A stretch of 64,000 nt of DNA from Tubulanus polymorphus (taxonomy: Eukaryota > Nemertea > Palaeonemertea > Tubulaniformes > Tubulanidae), in the NCBI RefSeq assembly GCF_964204645.1, contig NC_134026.1, positions 5,332,001 through 5,396,000 of the forward strand, given 5' to 3'. Within the stretch, counting starts at the first letter, position 1. The number at the start of each line of letters is the position of its first letter. This document shows, piece after piece, positions 60,500-64,000 of the stretch. The position numbers and the translations under genes were made by a program. The notes beneath the pieces are model-generated. The model made no database searches, had not been told where the DNA came from, and was given only the letters and a program-made list of their open reading frames with translations.

Positions 60500-62089
60500 T
60501 TTGCTTGATTTTTTATGTTTCGTCTCTGTTGTCCTGCGGTTTGCCTTCGATGATAGAAAAAAATAACATTTCTATAGTGCAGTTACCCCATTACATTTTT
60601 CGGTATATGTCTCAAATTACCCCGACGAAAGCAACAAATTTACAAGATAACAATAATTGCCTTTGCATCCATTACGTGCATTGCAAAAATGTAAGTGAGA
60701 GAAATATAATAACGGAATATGGCGTGGCGTTCGTTGATATATTCACAAAAAAATTACATAATTCATACGCATTAGATATTGAATTTAGTCCAGACCAAGT
60801 CTTCTAATGATCGGTGCTAAGCTCACGACCTCGAGAAACTGGGGTTATAAGTATATCTAATTACCTAATTTACGTTTTCATCATTTATTCCTCAGAAATA
60901 TCCGTTACGAAAATCTACCTTAATATAAAGCCTGTTTCTATGATATAATGTTCATGTCCTAGTTTTACATACACGCTTTATATGATTCAAGTCACTGAAT
61001 TCTTTATTTTATGGTTCCGCACATAGATTCAATTGAAAAACTAATTATATATATATGACATATACCAACGTTTCTAGAGACCAAAAATCATGATCTTAAT
61101 AGAAACTGACGCAAATGGATATTTTCAGGAGAAAAACAAGGAAAAACAAAAATAGAACTTCTTTAAATTAAATAATAATTGCTTGTGAATTCTGCGATAT
61201 TGAACAAACATTTAATACTGTCGCGGAATATAATTGACTGACCAATTTAATGGCATCAAAGAAAATATTTCGAAGATCCCCAACTTACCCCAATTTACCA
61301 GGTCGAGAAAGTCTAAGAAAACTGAGATATAACAGTAGGCCTACTTTATGTAAGGAAGCCGTACATGTCCATGCGTATAATCGAGGTTGTTTATTTTAAG
61401 AGACCAGTTCGTATGCAAAACTATCGTCACAATAGTCACAAGGCAGCGCGCTCTATCACCGCAATACACATGCGCTTATGAAGTCAGGTAAATGGAGAAG
61501 TCCCCAATAAATGATTATGCGATAAAATCTATTGTAATGAAATCACAACGTTTTAGCGGTTGGTTTTCAGGACGGCTTGCTGTCAACCATCGACGAAAAA
61601 TGACGGATCAGTGTGTTGCATTTTTTCTATCCATTACATACATGCGTCAGTGCCATGAACATAATTCATACTATGGATCTATGGCCGTCTAGGTGGACAA
61701 ACATTTCGGCAATTCAAGAAAACATTTTCTATACTTATGCGCTTATCAGGGTTACATGAAATTGTTTCCGAAAAACACCAGGAATACAGATAAATGTTAT
61801 AAACAATCTCTGCATAATCTGCAAACGACCAAAAGGACCGTTTTTCCATTCATTAATCAATTAGTCATGTAAATAATTCAAATCGTCAGAAAAAAAAACA
61901 AGTTACAAAAGTAACTGAATTAAAAACATTGATCAAAGAAATTCAATGTCAAAGATTTAAGATCCATATATGAGATATATCTGCAAATTACTTAATATTC
62001 CTATAGTCGATGCGAAAGTTTTAAAACTTGACAGTGGAGGCTTGAATTCTTAGAAATGAAAATTATTTTCTCTGAAAACCATACTTTAC

Positions 62090-62254
62090 CTCCATTATTG
62101 TTCCAGGACCCTCTTCAACTCTTTTCATGTGAAATATCCTGCGCAGAATGGACGACCAAAAACCAGTCCCGGTCTCCGATGGTGGAGGGGATGATGTAGT
62201 TTCATTTAGCCGAGACATGTTTTCCATGTTATCATCTGCGACTGAGTCCGTCAT
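62090..62254 (-). CDS. Possible alternative first exon of the SEC14-like gene
   Basis: A 55-codon open segment starts at ATG 62254 with an in-frame stop just upstream and ends at a good donor (atggag|gtaaag). It ends in phase 0, the same as the short first exon at 60499-60488, so it could splice directly to the exon at 60404. The peptide is acidic and serine/proline-rich, then has WSSILRRIFHMKRVEEGPG. It could equally belong to an unrelated small gene or be chance. Confidence 0.35.
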
Positions 62255-64000
62255 GTCGCGTCGTCGTGTCAATCAATGTAGATGGATACAGTTTCCTTTC
62301 GTCACGATCACTAAGGATGTAATGATTAATTATATATACGTTCATCCATTATAAAATCACGAGGTTGTTACGGTCCTTTGGTGTGGAAAGTGAAAAGCAG
62401 AAACGTGAAAATTGAATACGGAAGCCAGTCTCTCAATTGTATACTTGGTCTTTTACTATCCTTTAAACTTACGTATCATCTTAAAAAAGCAACTAATTCG
62501 TATATTTTTTTCAGTAATATCGTAAAGAATTAGACGGTATAATTTCATATGGTTTTACACTGTGCTAGGTTAGAGATAAGATTGTACAAGTCTATTTATA
62601 CAAATCTTAAATGCCCTGTAGTACGTTATGTACGTTACATATGTATGTTGAAATCAGTTATCGATAAGGATATGTATTGAAGAAACGATGGAAGTAATGT
62701 CTGAGTTGATTGAGAAATCCAATCTATCGCTCCCCTTTACCACGCCTTTAATCCTTATATTCCAATCATAATAAAAGCGTAATGACTAAATCTATGAATC
62801 GATATACGTAGTACTGTAATGAATGAATCCTCGGCTACGTGGAACAGCATGGGTGATATTTTCAAAGGACTTACCTGTCACTTGTTCGCCCTATCACTAT
62901 AGATTGATTAATACTTGCACTTGATGTGCTAGCTATGACTGAGCAAGTACCCTTCATATACACACAATAATGAAAAGCGGAAATATTCCATCGTTGATGG
63001 TAATTGACATATATATTAGCGCAGGCGTTGTTATTCATATACGCACAAAAAGGATACGCGTTTTTCCTAGAAATCCTTGGGTACCATCAGGCCTGAGAGG
63101 ATTTTCGCAGATTGGATATTTTGGAACTAGGAACTCAGCATTCAGGTCAAATTTGAATGGATAAAAAGTAGTACGCTCCTGTTTTTTAAAGGGTGGACTT
63201 CGTGGCAAGACCTCGGTCATTCTGTGGATAGTTTGGCACAGCATCCTCGTGAAAAGATCAGTACAGCAACGATTCCTGAAACCATCGCATCAAACCCGTA
63301 CTGAGAAAACCTTGTGATGTAAGAGGCAATCGAGAATAATAATTTTTGGAACAAAATGAAACAGACGAATTGTATCAAACTATTCAAATTCAACTAAACG
63401 CTAATCTTTATTTATTCCATAATGCATCGCACAAGACAACAACAATATACTTTAAACGTATAATATAGTTCATAAACAATGAGTCTCTATAACATTTCTT
63501 TTCATCTAGAATCCTATATTTCTTATGGTCCACACGTCATCTAATATAAGGGTGCCAAAAAAACACAATACCCCACCCATAGTTTAGCAGATCAATTCTG
63601 GCATTTTAACGCCTCAGATCGTTTCAGTGTTGTCCAGGCAGGGTATGTACGCTCTATCTATATTCATCTGCCTCATACCCAGCAAACAATAACGCCTGGA
63701 ATGACAAATCCTTCAGTTTGCTTTTTTCCTTTCCACCAATAAATCATCAAAATGACGCCGAACATTTTTGTAACAGCATTTTATAGAATATATACGGCAA
63801 CAACAAAACAGAATCCAATAACTATCATGGATTGGTAACACGTCATGGACGAGTGGTTCTACTGGTCTGCCAGTAAAATACCAATATACACTATATTCAC
63901 TAGATTTTGGAATTTCTTGTTAGCCACAAATAAATGCACCCACGAGAGACTGCACTCTAAAAATGGTGGTCGAGATCCTAGTTTAGTTATTTGTTGCCTA
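62255..64000. other. No gene recognised
   Basis: AT-rich sequence with short frames only, at 62970-63244. None shows a family signature. No clear repeat structure was found. Confidence 0.5.

Overview
The window is animal nuclear DNA: AT-rich, with intron-containing genes (GT-AG junctions), polymerase III genes and many short dispersed repeats. Gene structures and protein sequences point to a marine invertebrate, possibly a lophotrochozoan, but nothing here fixes the phylum. Gene models were built by hand by joining open segments at GT/AG sites so that reading phase and similarity to known animal families both held. Intron-exon borders are therefore predictions.

Layout. Positions 1-10368 are repeat DNA: a 64-bp satellite array (1-1828), a 4.7-kb spacer holding several inverted-repeat elements, and a second array of the same 64-bp unit in the opposite orientation (6577-10368). 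Positions 10489-25390 hold three versions of a translation initiation factor eIF4H gene. The first is a nearly identical but 5'-truncated fragment (10489-12944). The second is a diverged, broken paralogue (13465 to about 18290). The third is the intact gene (20137-23755, 277 aa). Positions 26221-30368 encode an HSDL2-type peroxisomal short-chain dehydrogenase/SCP2 protein (411 aa, ending SKL). A 17-finger C2H2 zinc-finger gene (34300-31259, minus) diverges from a PREB/Sec12 gene (34513-37655, plus; 418 aa with a C-terminal membrane anchor) across a 212-bp shared promoter interval. An unrecognised single-pass membrane protein (45627-43477, minus) follows, then about 8.5 kb without a recognisable gene. 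The right end has an intronless rhodopsin-class GPCR (54113-55075), a tRNA-Gly(GCC) with a decayed relative 2.2 kb away, and a 13-exon SEC14-like CRAL-TRIO/GOLD gene (60499-56108, minus; 413 aa) with a possible second first exon at 62254-62090.

The genes do not form an operon or shared pathway. They are typical neighbouring housekeeping genes (translation initiation, peroxisomal lipid metabolism, ER export, lipid transfer) plus lineage-specific ones. The most unusual content is structural. The two satellite arrays are mirror images that share the same rare sequence variants at their inner edges. A recent 2.46-kb duplication broke inside exon 1 of eIF4H. A tRNA-derived SINE has recognisable target-site duplications and a related empty site elsewhere in the window. 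Many short hairpin-forming elements sit in introns.
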